Below, one piece after another: positions 23,997 to 33,357 of a stretch of DNA of 63,323 nt (positions are counted from its first letter, which is position 1; the number at the start of each line of letters is the position of its first letter). The notes beneath the pieces are model-generated. The model saw only the letters and a program-made list of their open reading frames with translations, was not told the origin of the DNA and did no database searches. Source of the DNA: a virus; the IMG/VR virus record IMGVR_UViG_3300046459_000539, positions 1-63,323 of that record. One strand, given 5' to 3'. Made by a program: the position numbers and the translations under genes.

Positions 23997-25169
23997 TCAG
24001 GCCCTCCCAACGTGCTGAGCGCGCCAGCGCCTGTCGATCAGTGATGCGCCGTCTTGGATGACGTCGACCAGTCCGGTCTTGGGGACGGAGTCGAGCCCGT
24101 CAATGCGGTTGCGGCCGAGGGTGACGTCTGTCCAATAGACGCCTGCTGCGGGCTGGTTGGGCATCACGGAGATGCGGTGGGCGGTCGAGCGGACCATCCA
24201 CAACCCTGCGTCGTTCGGGCCAAGCGCGCTGCCGACCATCTCCAGCTCGACTCCGGGACGCAGCCGGCTGTCACCGATCACTGTGCTCTCGCCATGGACC
24301 CACAGGCGCTCGCGTCGGGCTTCGGCGGCGAGGGCTTCCGCGGCCTCTGCTTGCGTCGCGAAGGGGCGTCCAGTGCTGTACTGGACGACGGTGGCGTCCT
24401 GTGTGCCGTCGGCAACGACGCGGACGAGCGCGCCCGTGGTGGTGTTGAAGCTGTAGCCCTCACGCCGGGTGCGGGTGCCGCCGAGCGGATCGAGCTGGCC
24501 AGCGTTCGACTTCCAGGTCTTGACCGAGTCGGCAGGCCCCTTCGCGTAGTTGAACGTCGGTGTGTCCTCCCCCGCCTCGCGCAGGGATACCAGGGGATCG
24601 GTGAACGCGATGGTCGTTCCGGTCGGGACCATCCGGAAGCCGACCTCGTCAGCCAGGTCCCGAAGGAACAGGAAGTCGGACGTCGATTGCTGGGGAAGGT
24701 TCTCGAACAGCCGGCTGCTCTGCTGCACCTGCGGACGAAGACCGGCGCTGCGGGCAAGGTTGCGCGCTACGTACGAGGCTGTCGCCGATGGCCAAAGCCG
24801 GTTGGACTGCGACTGCATGTTGTAGGTCGGACCGATGCAGGTGTACACGACTGGCACGTTCACGGATGCTGCGAGCGCCTCATGCGTGTCGCTGCCCCGG
24901 ACGGCGACCGACGACACGTAACCACGGAACGTCGTGGAACGGGCCGTGTTGCCGAAGCGTAGGGCGATGGGTGTGCCCTCGGCCATGACGCCTGTGAGGT
25001 TCAGAGCCCAGCCAGAGCTGCTGGAGGAGCCGCGCTGGACCTGGTGGATGACCGTGATCTGGGCGACCTCGTGCAGAGCCTCTCCCTGGGTGATCACGGC
25101 ATCCGTGACCCACTTCCTTCCGCTGAGGGCGGGAGTTTCCAGGGAGAGAATCGGCCACTTGCTAGACAA
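23997..25169 (-). CDS. Tail hub protein (gpD/gp27-like)
   Basis: 390 residues. N-terminal beta-barrel (WVTDAVITQGEALHEVAQITV) and a central domain with FLFLRDLADEVGFRM are typical of the late-control D / gp27 hub family, which forms the trimer joining tube and spike. The stop-start overlap with the LysM gene upstream (25162-25169) and the spike gene downstream fix its place in the assembly path. Confidence 0.85.
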   Translation of the reverse strand: MSSKWPILSLETPALSGRKWVTDAVITQGEALHEVAQITVIHQVQRGSSSSSGWALNLTGVMAEGTPIALRFGNTARSTTFRGYVSSVAVRGSDTHEALAASVNVPVVYTCIGPTYNMQSQSNRLWPSATASYVARNLARSAGLRPQVQQSSRLFENLPQQSTSDFLFLRDLADEVGFRMVPTGTTIAFTDPLVSLREAGEDTPTFNYAKGPADSVKTWKSNAGQLDPLGGTRTRREGYSFNTTTGALVRVVADGTQDATVVQYSTGRPFATQAEAAEALAAEARRERLWVHGESTVIGDSRLRPGVELEMVGSALGPNDAGLWMVRSTAHRISVMPNQPAAGVYWTDVTLGRNRIDGLDSVPKTGLVDVIQDGASLIDRRWRAQHVGRA

Positions 25170-25437
25170 TCGGGATCCTAATCCTTGTGCCGACGGCTAT
25201 GTCCGTCCAGTCGAGGATCTGAGGGTTGACGTCTGCTATCCGCCACCACTGGGAGGCGTCGCCGTAATTGCGGTATGCCACCAGATCCGCTCGATCACCT
25301 TCAGCCCAGGTGTATATCTGCACTGTCACAGAAAGCACGGTCGGGCTCTTCGGAAGTATCACGTTACGGGATTTTCCGTCACTTCCGGTAGTGAGCGTCG
25401 TGACGCTGGATGCGTACCGGGAATTCGCCGTAATCAC
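25162..25437 (-). CDS. LysM-domain tail protein (gpX/gp53-like)
   Basis: 91 residues from GTG 25437 (GTGA overlap with the upstream stop). The C-terminal half (QIYTWAEGDRADLVAYRNYGDASQWWRIADVNP) is a LysM-like module as in P2 gpX and CIS LysM proteins that clamp the hub to the tube end. Small size, position and coupling to both hub and tube-adaptor genes support this. Confidence 0.8.
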   Translation of the reverse strand: MITANSRYASSVTTLTTGSDGKSRNVILPKSPTVLSVTVQIYTWAEGDRADLVAYRNYGDASQWWRIADVNPQILDWTDIAVGTRIRIPIV

Positions 25438-26057
25438 AGCAGCGAGTCCTTCGTCTGGAGGTCCACCGTGATACTCATGGCGCAGCGCTGCGGCACCATG
25501 TCGCGGGTGAAGTGGGTGTACGTCACGGTCAGTCCGCTGACGACGCCGTAATAGGACAAGTTGTTGTTCCCGAGGAATCCCGTAGCGGTACCTCCGAAGT
25601 AGAACGTGCACGGGTTGGGCTGCATCGCCTGGAGCACCTTCGCTTTCGCACCCTTGGCGGTGATGTCGTACGCCCCGGTGATGTTGTAGACCGCTTCGAC
25701 GTCCGCGAGAACGCCCTTGATCGCCGGGTCGTCGAGAGTCTTGGCGCCGCCCGAGTACATCTCGTAGGTGCGGTCGAAGAGCAGCTCGAACTGGAGCGTG
25801 CCGATACCTCCGGCGCCGATCTTGTTCCCGTCCACAGACTGCTGGTCCGCGGTAAGGGTGTAGCCCTGCTGGTGGGTGACCGTGATGGTGCCTGGGTTGA
25901 AGAGGAAGTTCACGCTGAGCAGGCCGGCCTTGACGCTCTTGTCGTCCCGAATGATGGCCCCGCGCCAGAACGGCGTGTCCTTCGAAGCCCCGGTGAGCCC
26001 CAGACGCGGGAAGGCCCGCATACGGCTGTCGAACTGTGGGTTGCTGAGGCTGACCAT
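25434..26057 (-). CDS. CIS-tube-like tail adaptor
   Basis: 207 residues from ATG 26057, overlapping the tape measure stop (TGATG). Motifs LFNPGTITVTHQQG and GIGTLQFELLFDRTYE resemble the N-terminal domain of contractile-injection-system tube-initiator proteins that cap the hub and start tube polymerisation. Position between tape measure and LysM/hub genes agrees. Exact structural role is inferred. Confidence 0.7.
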   Translation of the reverse strand: MVSLSNPQFDSRMRAFPRLGLTGASKDTPFWRGAIIRDDKSVKAGLLSVNFLFNPGTITVTHQQGYTLTADQQSVDGNKIGAGGIGTLQFELLFDRTYEMYSGGAKTLDDPAIKGVLADVEAVYNITGAYDITAKGAKAKVLQAMQPNPCTFYFGGTATGFLGNNNLSYYGVVSGLTVTYTHFTRDMVPQRCAMSITVDLQTKDSLL

Positions 26058-29000
26058 CAGACACCAACTCCGAGTTGCTTGATGCGGTTGTCCGCGGCGA
26101 TGCAGTCGACGACCTTCTTGGCCGCATCGGAGGCGGCACGGTCGGACATCACCCCTGAGACGTTGATCTGAATGGCGCCCTGAGCGAAGGCGAGAGACAC
26201 ACCGCCACCCGCCACGGCGCTGCCAGAAGCAGCGGCGGCTGCGGCACCACCCGGCGAGACGACGTTGACGCTGTCCTTGATGAGGGCCTGGCGGATCGTT
26301 TCCGCCTTGGCCGCCGGGATGATCATTTCTCCCTTGTGGACCTGGGCCGTGAGGTCCTCGGGTATCTCCCAAGCGCCCGCGGCGTACCAGTGGGGGTTGC
26401 GCTTCTGCCACAGCTCCCACGCCTTGGACGGCTTGCCGTAGTCCGGCCGGCCGGCGATGTAGTCCATGCCCCACTCGATCTGCGTGGCGGGGTTGGTCTT
26501 CCAGTCCTTGCCAGCGGACGCCATCTTCGATCCAGGCAACGCTTGAGGGATGCCGAACGCGTCTGAGCTGGGGTTATCTGCGTTCGTGCGCCAGCCAGAC
26601 TCGTGCTGCCAGAGCTGGTAGAGGGCGTTCCACTCCTTGCCTGTCCAGCCCCGCTTGGCCGCGAGCTTCTTGCCCAGCGCGACGTTGCCCTTCGGGTTCG
26701 AGGGCGCACTGGCAACCGAGGTGGTGCTGTCGGCGTTGACGGACGATCCCGTGCCGCCGGTCTGCGGGCCCATGGTGTACCCGCCGCCGCCAGAGAGCGC
26801 GGCTGCAATCGCGTCGACTTCATCCTGACCGACGCTGTTGCCTGAGCCCCCGTACCAGCCGGCGTTGCCGGACCCGTCGGCGTCGGTCTGTTTGGCGTCG
26901 GTGTTGTAGTCCGCCACAGCGCCGACCGAACTGGCGACCCGGCGCACGGCCTTGATCTCACCGAGGTTGTAGGAGCGGACGCGTACGTCCAGGCCCGTAT
27001 GCGGCGCCTCGACCAGCTTCCCGTTGCCTATCGCCATCATCACGTGGCCGGGCTCGGGAAAGAGAAGGTCACCGGGCTGGATGTGCTGCTTGTCGACATC
27101 GACGCCGACCTTCATCTGCTGCTCTGACGTACGCGGCAGGTTGATGCCGGCCGACCGGAAGGCCCACTGCATCAGGCCCGAGCAGTCGAAACCCTTCCCT
27201 TCCTGCTCACCGCCCCAGACGTAGGGGACGCCGATCTGGGTGAGGGCAGCCGAGATGGCCTTGCCGGCGTTGCCGCTGGCCACGTGGCCGGAGCTGGCGG
27301 TTGAGGTCTTGTCGTGCCCACCGGACGACGAGGACGCGGAGCTTGAGGCACCACCGAAGATGCCCGTGGGGAGCAAGGACTTGCCGAAGTTCCAGATGCT
27401 CTTGATCTGGCTGACTGGCTCCTTCGTGGCCGTGGCCCAGGCTCCAGAGGCGCCGACGATCTGCTTGATGCCAGGCAGTTCGAGGAAGCCGTTGATGGCA
27501 CTCTCGAATTTTTGGACAGCGTGGGTGGCCGTCTCCAGGTTGTGGGCGAAGGAGTCACCCATGTTCGCGTCGTGCTGCCGCTCCTGTGCCTCGAAGTCCT
27601 TGCGCGTCTGCCCCAGGCTCTCCGAGACGCCGTACTTGGTCAGCTTCGCGCGGGCCGCCTCGCCCTTGTGGCCTGTCTGGGAGGCGTCGGCGATCAGCTT
27701 GTCTGCCGCGGCCGAGGACATGTGGGAGTTCTGGAGCAGGGTGTTCCTGCCCCGCATGTACTCCTTGAGGTTGTCGACCGTGTCGGCATCCCAGCCGGAC
27801 GCCTGCCCGAGCTGGTCGACGTTGTAGTCGAGCACCTGGCCGGACGCAGTGGCCGCCGCGAACTTCTTGCTGGAGATCGACTTCGACCCGAAAGTGCGGC
27901 TCATGACGTTGTCTGCAAGCGTGCCGATGCCCGCCGCCTTGCCAGCGTGGCCGATCGTCGCCCCGTATCCGAGGCGCTGGGCCGCGAGCGAAGCCTGCGG
28001 GTTGTAGAGGCTGGAGTACAGCTTGGCGCCGGTTTCAGCGTCCAAGCCGGCGACGTATGCGGCACCGAATGCGTTGCCGCGTGCCGCGGTCTGCGCGGAC
28101 GTGCCGTAGGTCAGGCCGAAGTTCTTGTCCAGCAGGAATTGCGCGTTGGAGGCGTCCTCGGTGGACTTGGCGACGACCATGCCGTAGCTGTGGTCGCGGA
28201 TCGCGTTCTTCCAGCCCCACTTGTCGTAGCCGGACGGTGCACCACCGGAGGCGATCGAGGCCCAGTTGGTATACCGGTCCATCTCCTCCATCTGTGGCTT
28301 CATGCGGTCGCCGTACTTGACCGCCTGCTGGTAGACGGTGTTGAACGTCCCCTTGCCGAGGCTGGAAGGGGGGCTGTTGTCTGAGGAGTTGCCTGCCTCG
28401 TCGGACGGCACGATCGCAGCGAAGCTGCTGGAGCTGACGCTGCTTCCGGGACCGCTGCCGGATCCGTTTCCTCCCCCGAACCCGCCGGGCGGCGGCACGC
28501 CGTAGCCACCGCGCTGCGGGCGGCCCAGGTTGAGCACCGACCCGTTGCGTGAGGCGTACACACCGCCGCCGCTGACGCGCGCTCTGGAGAGGCCGGTCGC
28601 ACGGTTGTAGGACCACATCTGCTGACCGACGCGCATGCCATACGTCGGATTGCTTGCGATGTCCTGCCGGCGTATCGCGTCGTCGAAGAGGGAGCCGTAG
28701 CGGGCGTCGGCGTTCGCCTGCCGTGCCTGCGCCACGCGATCAGGGGTGGCTCGCGCAAGGAGGTCGGGATTGATGCCGGAACGGGCGGCCGACGCGCTCT
28801 GCTGAGCCTGGTAACGGGCTCGCGCAGCAGCGGCCTCCTGCTGGCGCTGCGCCTCCTGCTGCGCCTGCCGCTGAGCGTCGCGCTGCATCTGGGCCAGGTG
28901 GAGCTGCTCCTGGCGCAGGACTGCCTGCTGCCGTGCGGCAGCTTGGGCACTGCGGAGCTGCTGCTGTGCCTGCGACAGGGAGGACGTCGCCGCCATGCTC

Positions 29001-29395
29001 GCGTTGGCCCGTCCGACCTGGGCGTTGTACCGGTCGGCGAGGCGGGCCCCGAGATCGCCGGTGTAGGTGCGGCCGGTGGTGGGATGTGTGAAGGCGGCGC
29101 CCGTGCCGCCGGCTTGGGTGACCGTGTTGGCCGGCGGGTGGGAGATCGGGGCCGGGTGGAGGCGGGTGGTCTGGTTCGCCGCGGGGAAAGCCTGCGTGGG
29201 CATGCCGCGGAACGCGGCTCCGCGCGTAGCCGAGTTGACCGCGCCCTGGAGGGCGCGGTTGAGGGCGGCGATGTTCGCGCCGAGCTTGTTGATGTCCTGC
29301 TCGACCTTGTCGGCCGCGCGCTGCATCCCGTTGGTCCCGAGGAGGCGGCCTCCGAAGTTGGGCTCGCCACGGTTGGTCTCGTTGTCTTCAGCCAC
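26057..29395 (-). CDS. Tape measure protein with NlpC/P60 and transglycosylase domains
   Basis: 1112 residues from GTG 29395, chosen because GGGAGG lies about 12 nt upstream and it overlaps the chaperone frame ending at 29388. The N-terminal part is helical and Gln/Ala-rich (coiled coil, about 100-220). A Gly/Ser-rich linker follows. Near residue 735 an NlpC/P60 core shows Cys in FDCSGL and His in EPGHVMM. Near residue 930 a lysozyme-like segment (LWQHESGW...DAFGIPQALPGSKM) has the catalytic Glu. It sets tail length and would cut the cell wall when injected ahead of DNA. Confidence 0.9.
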   Translation of the reverse strand: MAEDNETNRGEPNFGGRLLGTNGMQRAADKVEQDINKLGANIAALNRALQGAVNSATRGAAFRGMPTQAFPAANQTTRLHPAPISHPPANTVTQAGGTGAAFTHPTTGRTYTGDLGARLADRYNAQVGRANASMAATSSLSQAQQQLRSAQAAARQQAVLRQEQLHLAQMQRDAQRQAQQEAQRQQEAAAARARYQAQQSASAARSGINPDLLARATPDRVAQARQANADARYGSLFDDAIRRQDIASNPTYGMRVGQQMWSYNRATGLSRARVSGGGVYASRNGSVLNLGRPQRGGYGVPPPGGFGGGNGSGSGPGSSVSSSSFAAIVPSDEAGNSSDNSPPSSLGKGTFNTVYQQAVKYGDRMKPQMEEMDRYTNWASIASGGAPSGYDKWGWKNAIRDHSYGMVVAKSTEDASNAQFLLDKNFGLTYGTSAQTAARGNAFGAAYVAGLDAETGAKLYSSLYNPQASLAAQRLGYGATIGHAGKAAGIGTLADNVMSRTFGSKSISSKKFAAATASGQVLDYNVDQLGQASGWDADTVDNLKEYMRGRNTLLQNSHMSSAAADKLIADASQTGHKGEAARAKLTKYGVSESLGQTRKDFEAQERQHDANMGDSFAHNLETATHAVQKFESAINGFLELPGIKQIVGASGAWATATKEPVSQIKSIWNFGKSLLPTGIFGGASSSASSSSGGHDKTSTASSGHVASGNAGKAISAALTQIGVPYVWGGEQEGKGFDCSGLMQWAFRSAGINLPRTSEQQMKVGVDVDKQHIQPGDLLFPEPGHVMMAIGNGKLVEAPHTGLDVRVRSYNLGEIKAVRRVASSVGAVADYNTDAKQTDADGSGNAGWYGGSGNSVGQDEVDAIAAALSGGGGYTMGPQTGGTGSSVNADSTTSVASAPSNPKGNVALGKKLAAKRGWTGKEWNALYQLWQHESGWRTNADNPSSDAFGIPQALPGSKMASAGKDWKTNPATQIEWGMDYIAGRPDYGKPSKAWELWQKRNPHWYAAGAWEIPEDLTAQVHKGEMIIPAAKAETIRQALIKDSVNVVSPGGAAAAAASGSAVAGGGVSLAFAQGAIQINVSGVMSDRAASDAAKKVVDCIAADNRIKQLGVGV

Positions 29396-29570
29396 TGGAA
29401 GCCGCCGCCTCCCTTCTTTCCTTGACCCAGACGGCCAGGTCACGCCAGTACTCGCGCTCCTGGACCGTCAGTTGCTTGATCTCGCTGAGCTGCCACTCGG
29501 GGTGGGAGTAGGCGAGGGTGGTGTAGTCAGCCCGTGCAGCTCGGGCGTCAGAAATCGCGAAAGATGTCCG
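29388..29570 (-). CDS. Tail assembly chaperone extension in the alternate frame (putative +1 frameshift)
   Basis: After a TAG at 29571-29573 this frame is open for 60 codons and encodes a convincing protein tail (DARAARADYTTLAYSHPEW...QEREYWRDLAVWVKERREA). It has no ATG, GTG or TTG in a sensible place. It overlaps the end of the 29548-30402 gene and ends overlapping the tape measure start, exactly where contractile and siphovirus chaperones use programmed frameshifts. A +1 (or -2) slip is required. The 0-frame ends UUU CGC GAU UUC UGA C, so UUU-C or UUC-UGA are candidate slip sites. Confidence 0.65.
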   Translation of the reverse strand, partial: RTSFAISDARAARADYTTLAYSHPEWQLSEIKQLTVQEREYWRDLAVWVKERREAAASSG

Positions 29571-30402
29571 CTACCGAGAGCGGCAGCGGAACCTCGCCTC
29601 CGCACGCCTCGTGCTCGATCGACACCTCCAGCAGCCGGGGGCCGGGCTGGGTTGCGGCGAGTTGCTTGAGGATGGTGCGGAGGTCGCCCATACCGAGGGA
29701 CTTGGCCAAGTCCGCACTGCCGGCCGTCACGTTGCCCTGGACGTCTCGAACCTCCACGAGGCATCGCCCCAGTAGGAAGGTGTTGCGCTCGGCGTCGGTT
29801 GCCTTGGGGATCGCGAGCATGGCTGCCTGGTCGGCGCCGGTCGGGTAGCGCACGATCGCGCAGCCGCCCTTGCGCATCGGGATCGTCAGCCGGCTGGACG
29901 TCACCATCTGGGGCTGGATGTCGCCAAGCGAAATGGTTGCCGCGAAGTCCTCGCCGCAGTTCGGGCAGACGATCTCGGAGAACTCCATCTCGTCGCCGAA
30001 GGTGACTCGGCGGATGCCGATGACCAGTGCGTCGCGGTCACCGAGCAGGAGTTGCGGGAGAACGTCGGAGGTGGCCGGTACGTCGCCGATCCGGACGGTG
30101 CCCAGCTCTAGGAGGGTCTCCAGCAGACGCAGCGGGTTGGACCGCACACGGTCCAGAGCCTCCTGGTCGGCGCCGGTCAGCTCCCGGACTTCGGCCTCGG
30201 TAATGACGCGGTCCTCGCGGGCCAGTCCGGCAGGGAGAGTGATCAGACAGTCGGCGGGTGCCGGGATGGCCGGCGGCTCGCCGGCTGAGTCGGTGAGGAG
30301 GTTCTGGATGGCGGCGGTCGTGCCCTGCGCGTCGGCGAGGACATCGACCTGCCGGCCACCAGCGGGGGAATCGAAGGTCCAGTCGTACTGCATATCAGTC
30401 AT
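29548..30402 (-). CDS. Tail assembly chaperone (0-frame product), zinc-finger containing
   Basis: 284 residues between the tube and tape measure genes. It contains a CPNCGEDF Cys pair near residue 148, and CG/HEAC elements near the C-terminus that could complete a metal site. The central region resembles the T4-type baseplate/chaperone family seen in contractile phages. It should bind the tape measure and recruit tube subunits; the frameshifted long form would be a minor product. Confidence 0.7.
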   Translation of the reverse strand: MTDMQYDWTFDSPAGGRQVDVLADAQGTTAAIQNLLTDSAGEPPAIPAPADCLITLPAGLAREDRVITEAEVRELTGADQEALDRVRSNPLRLLETLLELGTVRIGDVPATSDVLPQLLLGDRDALVIGIRRVTFGDEMEFSEIVCPNCGEDFAATISLGDIQPQMVTSSRLTIPMRKGGCAIVRYPTGADQAAMLAIPKATDAERNTFLLGRCLVEVRDVQGNVTAGSADLAKSLGMGDLRTILKQLAATQPGPRLLEVSIEHEACGGEVPLPLSVADIFRDF

Positions 30403-30425
30403 GAATGATTTCCTTGTTCAGACGG

Positions 30426-31010
30426 TTACTTGATGACCGCGTAAGAGTTCGGGCCGTAGCTGTCGGCCACCTTGAAGTCCCATCCCTCGTGCGCGAAGGT
30501 GAGCTGGGAAACGGAGAAGGTGTTGCTTCCGGCGTCGAGGTCGCCGAATGCCACCGAAGTCGGCCAGGCGTTGTAGAGGCGCCAGACGGCCTTTACCGCG
30601 GCCTTGCTCTTCGTGACCGGGTGGTCGATGAGCATGATGTCGATCGTGGCCCGGAATTCAGTTCCCGTGTCACTGCCGGAGCCATTGCCCTGCATGACGT
30701 CGAAGAGCTGGTACATCCAGTTCACGAGGTTCTGGTCGCCCGGCATCATTCCCTTGGAGAGGGTGACGGGGCTGAAGTCGCTCTGACCAGGCATTTTCTG
30801 AGTTGTCGTGTTCATGCCTCCAGCCCTATAGGCGATGACATCGGTAGTCACCGAAAGGCCGCTGACAGACATGAAGCCGAGCTTCGGATAAGCCTGCGAG
30901 AGCTTTCCGACCTGGCTGATCTGGACGTGGAACTTGAAACTGCGAAGTGGGTCCGTCTGTCGCGAGGCCAGGCTCTGGCTCTGCGAAACGGTCTTGAGGG
31001 TGGAGGCCAT
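30426..31010 (-). CDS. Tail tube protein (gp19-like)
   Basis: 194 residues. The N-terminal pattern DPLRSFKFHVQISQVG followed by MSVSGLSVTTDVIAYRAGG and LSKGMMPGDQNLVNWM is diagnostic of the contractile-tail tube family (T4 gp19). It stacks in hexamers to form the inner DNA conduit. It follows the sheath gene, separated by a strong hairpin that may set the sheath:tube ratio. Confidence 0.93.
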   Translation of the reverse strand: MASTLKTVSQSQSLASRQTDPLRSFKFHVQISQVGKLSQAYPKLGFMSVSGLSVTTDVIAYRAGGMNTTTQKMPGQSDFSPVTLSKGMMPGDQNLVNWMYQLFDVMQGNGSGSDTGTEFRATIDIMLIDHPVTKSKAAVKAVWRLYNAWPTSVAFGDLDAGSNTFSVSQLTFAHEGWDFKVADSYGPNSYAVIK

Positions 31011-31086
31011 TCACTACTCCCGTAGCACGAAGTGCGCCGGGTGGTGCGCCGTATGAACTGCGAATGGGATATCGATGGGATTACGG

Positions 31087-31113
31087 CGGGGCAGGAACGT
31101 AATTCCTGCCCCG
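31087..31113 (-). terminator. Hairpin between sheath and tube genes
   Basis: A perfect 11-bp stem, CGGGGCAGGAA (31087-31097) with TTCCTGCCCCG (31103-31113), loop of 5. It lies 6 bp after the sheath stop and 77 bp before the tube start. It could be a partial terminator or an mRNA-end stabiliser. No T-run is present. Confidence 0.65.
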
Positions 31114-31118
31114 GTTCC

Positions 31119-32669
31119 TTATGCGGACTCGGTGACCGTCGCGCCGCCGTCGTACTGACTGATGTGGATCGCGACGTACTCGGCCGGCCGCGCGACGGCG
31201 ATTCCGATGTCGATGTGGACCTCGCCGTTGTCGACCGTGCTGGTGGTGTTGTTCGTGTCGTCGCAGATCACCTGGAACGCGGTGTCCGGGGTCGCGCTGG
31301 CGAACATGCCTGCCTGGGCCTGCGTGGTGAGCTGCTGGCTGAGCGTGGCCGCGATCGAGTGCCACAGGTCCGGGGTGTTGGGGGCGAAGACCGCCGAGCG
31401 CGTGAGGTCGACGAGGATCTTGCGCGTGTAGGTCAGCAGCCGGCGAACGGCGACGTATCGGTCGGGGTAGCCGGACTTGAGGGTCCTCGCGCCCATGATG
31501 CAGATACCGCTCTGGGGGATCTGCCGGATGATGTTGATGCCCCAGGCGTTGAGGTTGTCGAGCTGGGCGTTGGTGAATCGCAGCTCAGTGGAGTAGACGC
31601 CGCTGAGGCGGCTGAGAGTGCCGGCGGCCGACTGATGCGGTCCATAGAGGGTGTCGGTCTGGGAGAACTTGCCCAGCACGGCGCCTCCGGGCGGGAGGGT
31701 GCGAGTGGCACCGGACGCCACCGAGGCCGGGTCGGCGGTCACCAGCCACGGCCCGTATACGGCGACGTACGAGCTGGCGGTCAGGGGCGCCGGCGAGGTG
31801 GTGGTGTTCGCCGCGGGCGAGAGCTTCGCGTAGCTGGTGAGTGCCGTGGCCGCGTCCAGCGATGCCGTCTGCGGTGCGTCGACCACCAGGAAGCCGTAGC
31901 CGTAGTCCTCGACCCAACTGATGATGTTGTTGAGTACAGCGGTGTCGGTCACACCCGGCAGGTTGATGTTGACGACCTCGCCGGTCGCTTCGAGCTGCTT
32001 GGTGGCGGAGACCAGGTCGGGGGTGGCGCTGCCGTCGATCCCGCCCGTCAGTGGCGTGCCGGTCTGAATGGCCGGGGTGATGGATGCGGACCAGGCGTCG
32101 GTGGCGATGTAGGCGGCCTTGACGAACGCGCTGCCGGTGACAGGGGAGTTGATCATCGCGACCAGGTTCCGGCTGTCGGCCGGGTCGAGGCTGACGTCGT
32201 TGTACCGGTCGGCGATATACGCGTCTGTGGTGCCGCCGACCTTGACGGCCATGTTGAACCGGCCGGCACCCGTGTTGGCGTCGGAAACGTCGACGTAGAT
32301 CTGGTTGCCGAAGGCGCCGGCCGCACGGGCGGTGAGGGTCAGCAGCGGTTCGGGGGTGGTCTGCCGGTCGTTGAGGGTGACGTGGGAGGCGACCGAGTCG
32401 GACGGGACGGCTCGGCAGACGTACGCCTTGCCACCGCCGTTGGCGAAGTACGAGTAGACCGCGTAGGGCAGGAGGTCGGTACCGCTGCCCCAGCCGCCGT
32501 AGACCAGGCTGAACTGGTTCCAGGAGGTGATGAGCGTGGGGACAGCCGGTCCGAAGTTGTGGGCACCGACGAACGCAGCGATGGCCTCGCCGGGGCTCGT
32601 GGTGACGGGGTTCGATATCGCATCCAGCGTCTCGTCCACGTAGATGCCGGGGCGCAGGAAAGTCGCCAT
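31119..32669 (-). CDS. Contractile tail sheath protein
   Basis: 516 residues. The N-terminus (MATFLRPGIYVDETL) is the conserved extended arm of sheath proteins, and FVGAHNFGPAVPTLITSWNQF follows as in the family. The C-terminal domain (GINIIRQIPQSGICIMGARTL...YVAVRRLLTYTRKIL...) is the conserved sheath core with C-terminal arm. Arms from neighbouring subunits interlock to make the contractile mesh. This gene establishes the myovirus morphology of the element. Confidence 0.96.
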   Translation of the reverse strand: MATFLRPGIYVDETLDAISNPVTTSPGEAIAAFVGAHNFGPAVPTLITSWNQFSLVYGGWGSGTDLLPYAVYSYFANGGGKAYVCRAVPSDSVASHVTLNDRQTTPEPLLTLTARAAGAFGNQIYVDVSDANTGAGRFNMAVKVGGTTDAYIADRYNDVSLDPADSRNLVAMINSPVTGSAFVKAAYIATDAWSASITPAIQTGTPLTGGIDGSATPDLVSATKQLEATGEVVNINLPGVTDTAVLNNIISWVEDYGYGFLVVDAPQTASLDAATALTSYAKLSPAANTTTSPAPLTASSYVAVYGPWLVTADPASVASGATRTLPPGGAVLGKFSQTDTLYGPHQSAAGTLSRLSGVYSTELRFTNAQLDNLNAWGINIIRQIPQSGICIMGARTLKSGYPDRYVAVRRLLTYTRKILVDLTRSAVFAPNTPDLWHSIAATLSQQLTTQAQAGMFASATPDTAFQVICDDTNNTTSTVDNGEVHIDIGIAVARPAEYVAIHISQYDGGATVTESA

Positions 32670-32689
32670 AGAGAAAGCTCCTTCAGGGC

Positions 32690-33274
32690 CTACTGGCCGA
32701 GGGGATGAGTGGTGAGTTCGACCGTCTGGACGGGCTTGATTTCGGCGATCTCGTCGAGGAGTTCAGCGCTCACGTGCAGCAGGTAGTCGACCTGCCACAG
32801 GCGCTTTCCTTGGGAGTCACGGCCCTCGTTGAATTCGGGTCCGCCTGCGACTTCGAGACGCCTTACGGTTCCGTCCTGTGGAACTTCCAGGTAGGCCCAG
32901 CGCGGGTGGAGGTAGTCCCTAGCGGAGAGCATCTGCGCGATGCTCGCCGCGTGCCGCTGCTTTCGCGTGTAGACGGTGACCTGGTACTCGAACATGTACG
33001 GGATGGGATCCGCGGCCAGGTAGGACTTGGCGCTGTCGTATCCCTCTGGGGTGTAGCCGAGTTCGACGGTGCCGCGGTGCTCCCGATCGTGGTCGGGCTC
33101 TATGCGGGTGCGCTCGATGACGATGAGCGGAAAGGTCGCCGTTGCCAGCTCGTTTTCGGGGAGACGGAATCGGACATCGACCGGAAGGCCATCGTCGGGT
33201 GCGTTGGTGTCCTTGACAGCCAAACCCTGGAGCTTCGCCTTGATGGCAGCATCCTCGTTGGTTATCCAGGGCAT
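32690..33274 (-). CDS. Probable tail terminator/completion protein
   Basis: 194 residues. The mixed alpha/beta pattern (LPENELATATFPLIVIER...DPIPYMFEYQVTVYTRKQRHAASIAQ) and its place directly before the sheath gene match the tail terminator/neck family that caps tube and sheath in contractile phages. No strict motif confirms it. Confidence 0.55.
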   Translation of the reverse strand: MPWITNEDAAIKAKLQGLAVKDTNAPDDGLPVDVRFRLPENELATATFPLIVIERTRIEPDHDREHRGTVELGYTPEGYDSAKSYLAADPIPYMFEYQVTVYTRKQRHAASIAQMLSARDYLHPRWAYLEVPQDGTVRRLEVAGGPEFNEGRDSQGKRLWQVDYLLHVSAELLDEIAEIKPVQTVELTTHPLGQ

Positions 33275-33357
33275 TCTGCGGGCCTTCCGGTCATTACGTC
33301 ATGATTCCTCCGAAGTCAGGATTGCAGCATTCGCAGGAATCTGTTACAGGCCCGGAT

